Shown piece by piece: positions 41,442 to 41,510 of a stretch of 41,510 nt of DNA. This DNA is from JAVRLB01 sp049965455 (GTDB lineage: Archaea > Thermoplasmatota > Thermoplasmata > Thermoplasmatales > ARK-15): contig JBMFWH010000008.1 in assembly GCA_049965455.1 (NCBI GenBank), positions 1 through 41,510 on the forward strand, in the 5' to 3' direction. The stretch's first letter is position 1, and each line of letters opens with the position of its first letter. The notes beneath the pieces were generated by a model that worked only from the letters and a program-made list of their open reading frames with translations, was not told the origin of the DNA and searched no databases. Both the position numbers and the translations under genes were made by a program.

Positions 41442-41510
41442 ATGAACGTTTTAGTAACTGGAGGATCTGGATTTATAGGCAGAAATATTGTTAAAAAGCT
41501 TAAAGAGCAG
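41442..41510 (+). CDS. NAD(P)-dependent sugar epimerase/dehydratase (SDR), truncated by window end
   Basis: Only the first 23 codons are visible: MNVLVTGGSGFIGRNIVKKL, the glycine-rich nucleotide motif TGGxGFIG of extended SDR sugar epimerases/dehydratases. An AT-rich box about 28 nt before the ATG (about 41410-41418) suggests leaderless transcription. Following a sugar kinase, it probably acts in nucleotide-sugar synthesis. Confidence 0.85.
   Translation, partial: MNVLVTGGSGFIGRNIVKKLKEQ

Noticed and set aside
1..41510. CRISPR arrays
   Set aside because: No regularly spaced repeats seen anywhere in the window; the Fe-S nuclease domains belong to AddAB-like proteins, not to a stand-alone Cas4.

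Overview
The window looks like a low-GC, thermoacidophilic euryarchaeal chromosome, most probably of the Thermoplasmatales (Ferroplasma/Acidiplasma/Cuniculiplasma-like) or a close Thermoplasmata relative. The reasons are an archaeal information-processing gene set (rpl44e, rps27e, aIF2 alpha, nop10, MCM, PriS, Tsr3), many genes with a TATA box about 25-30 nt before the start codon (leaderless transcripts), others with a GGTGAT-type Shine-Dalgarno, and a respiratory module of Rieske protein, cytochrome b and a CbsA-like b-type cytochrome typical of acidophilic archaea. The lineage is an inference from gene content, not a phylogeny.

Layout. 1-790: an internally deleted TnpB copy and possible debris of another IS605-family element. 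790-7673: respiratory and export block (Rieske protein, cytochrome b, two small membrane proteins, a crotonase-like protein, TatC and TatA on the opposite strand, an MFS exporter, a CbsA-like cytochrome). 7835-9087: an intact TnpB-only element next to a truncated ORF. 9361-15877: glutamine synthetase, an HTH-ATPase, Tsr3, and a translation/RNP operon (rpl44e, rps27e, aIF2 alpha, nop10, a PAC2-type chaperone, a 3-hydroxyisobutyrate dehydrogenase relative). 15910-18606: two tRNA genes bracket an operon that couples a ribbon-helix-helix protein to a tubulin/FtsZ-type G-domain protein, then dcd and an integrase N-terminal fragment directly behind tRNA-Arg. 18620-23898: TPR protein, PriS, and acs-satP for acetate uptake and activation. 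23970-27172: EamA transporter, then DsrE, two tusA copies encoding the same protein, and an SQR-type flavoprotein for sulfur metabolism. 27192-36000: minus-strand replication/repair run (ribD-type reductase, phosphoesterase, AddB-like, AddA-like, MCM). 36072-41510: two tandem DUF2079 membrane proteins, and a divergent heptose-kinase-like GHMP kinase followed by an SDR epimerase that runs out of the window, suggesting surface-glycan synthesis.

How it fits together. The Tat genes lie beside a Tat-signal-bearing Rieske protein, so export and respiratory assembly are probably linked. SQR would feed electrons from reduced sulfur to the quinone pool while DsrE/TusA handle sulfane sulfur. acs-satP gives acetate assimilation. 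The strongest candidates for something undescribed are the RHH + truncated tubulin-like pair in a tRNA/integrase-fragment neighbourhood, and an archaeal AddAB-like pair in which both proteins carry a nuclease domain with an apparent Fe-S cysteine set, encoded with MCM and a phosphoesterase.
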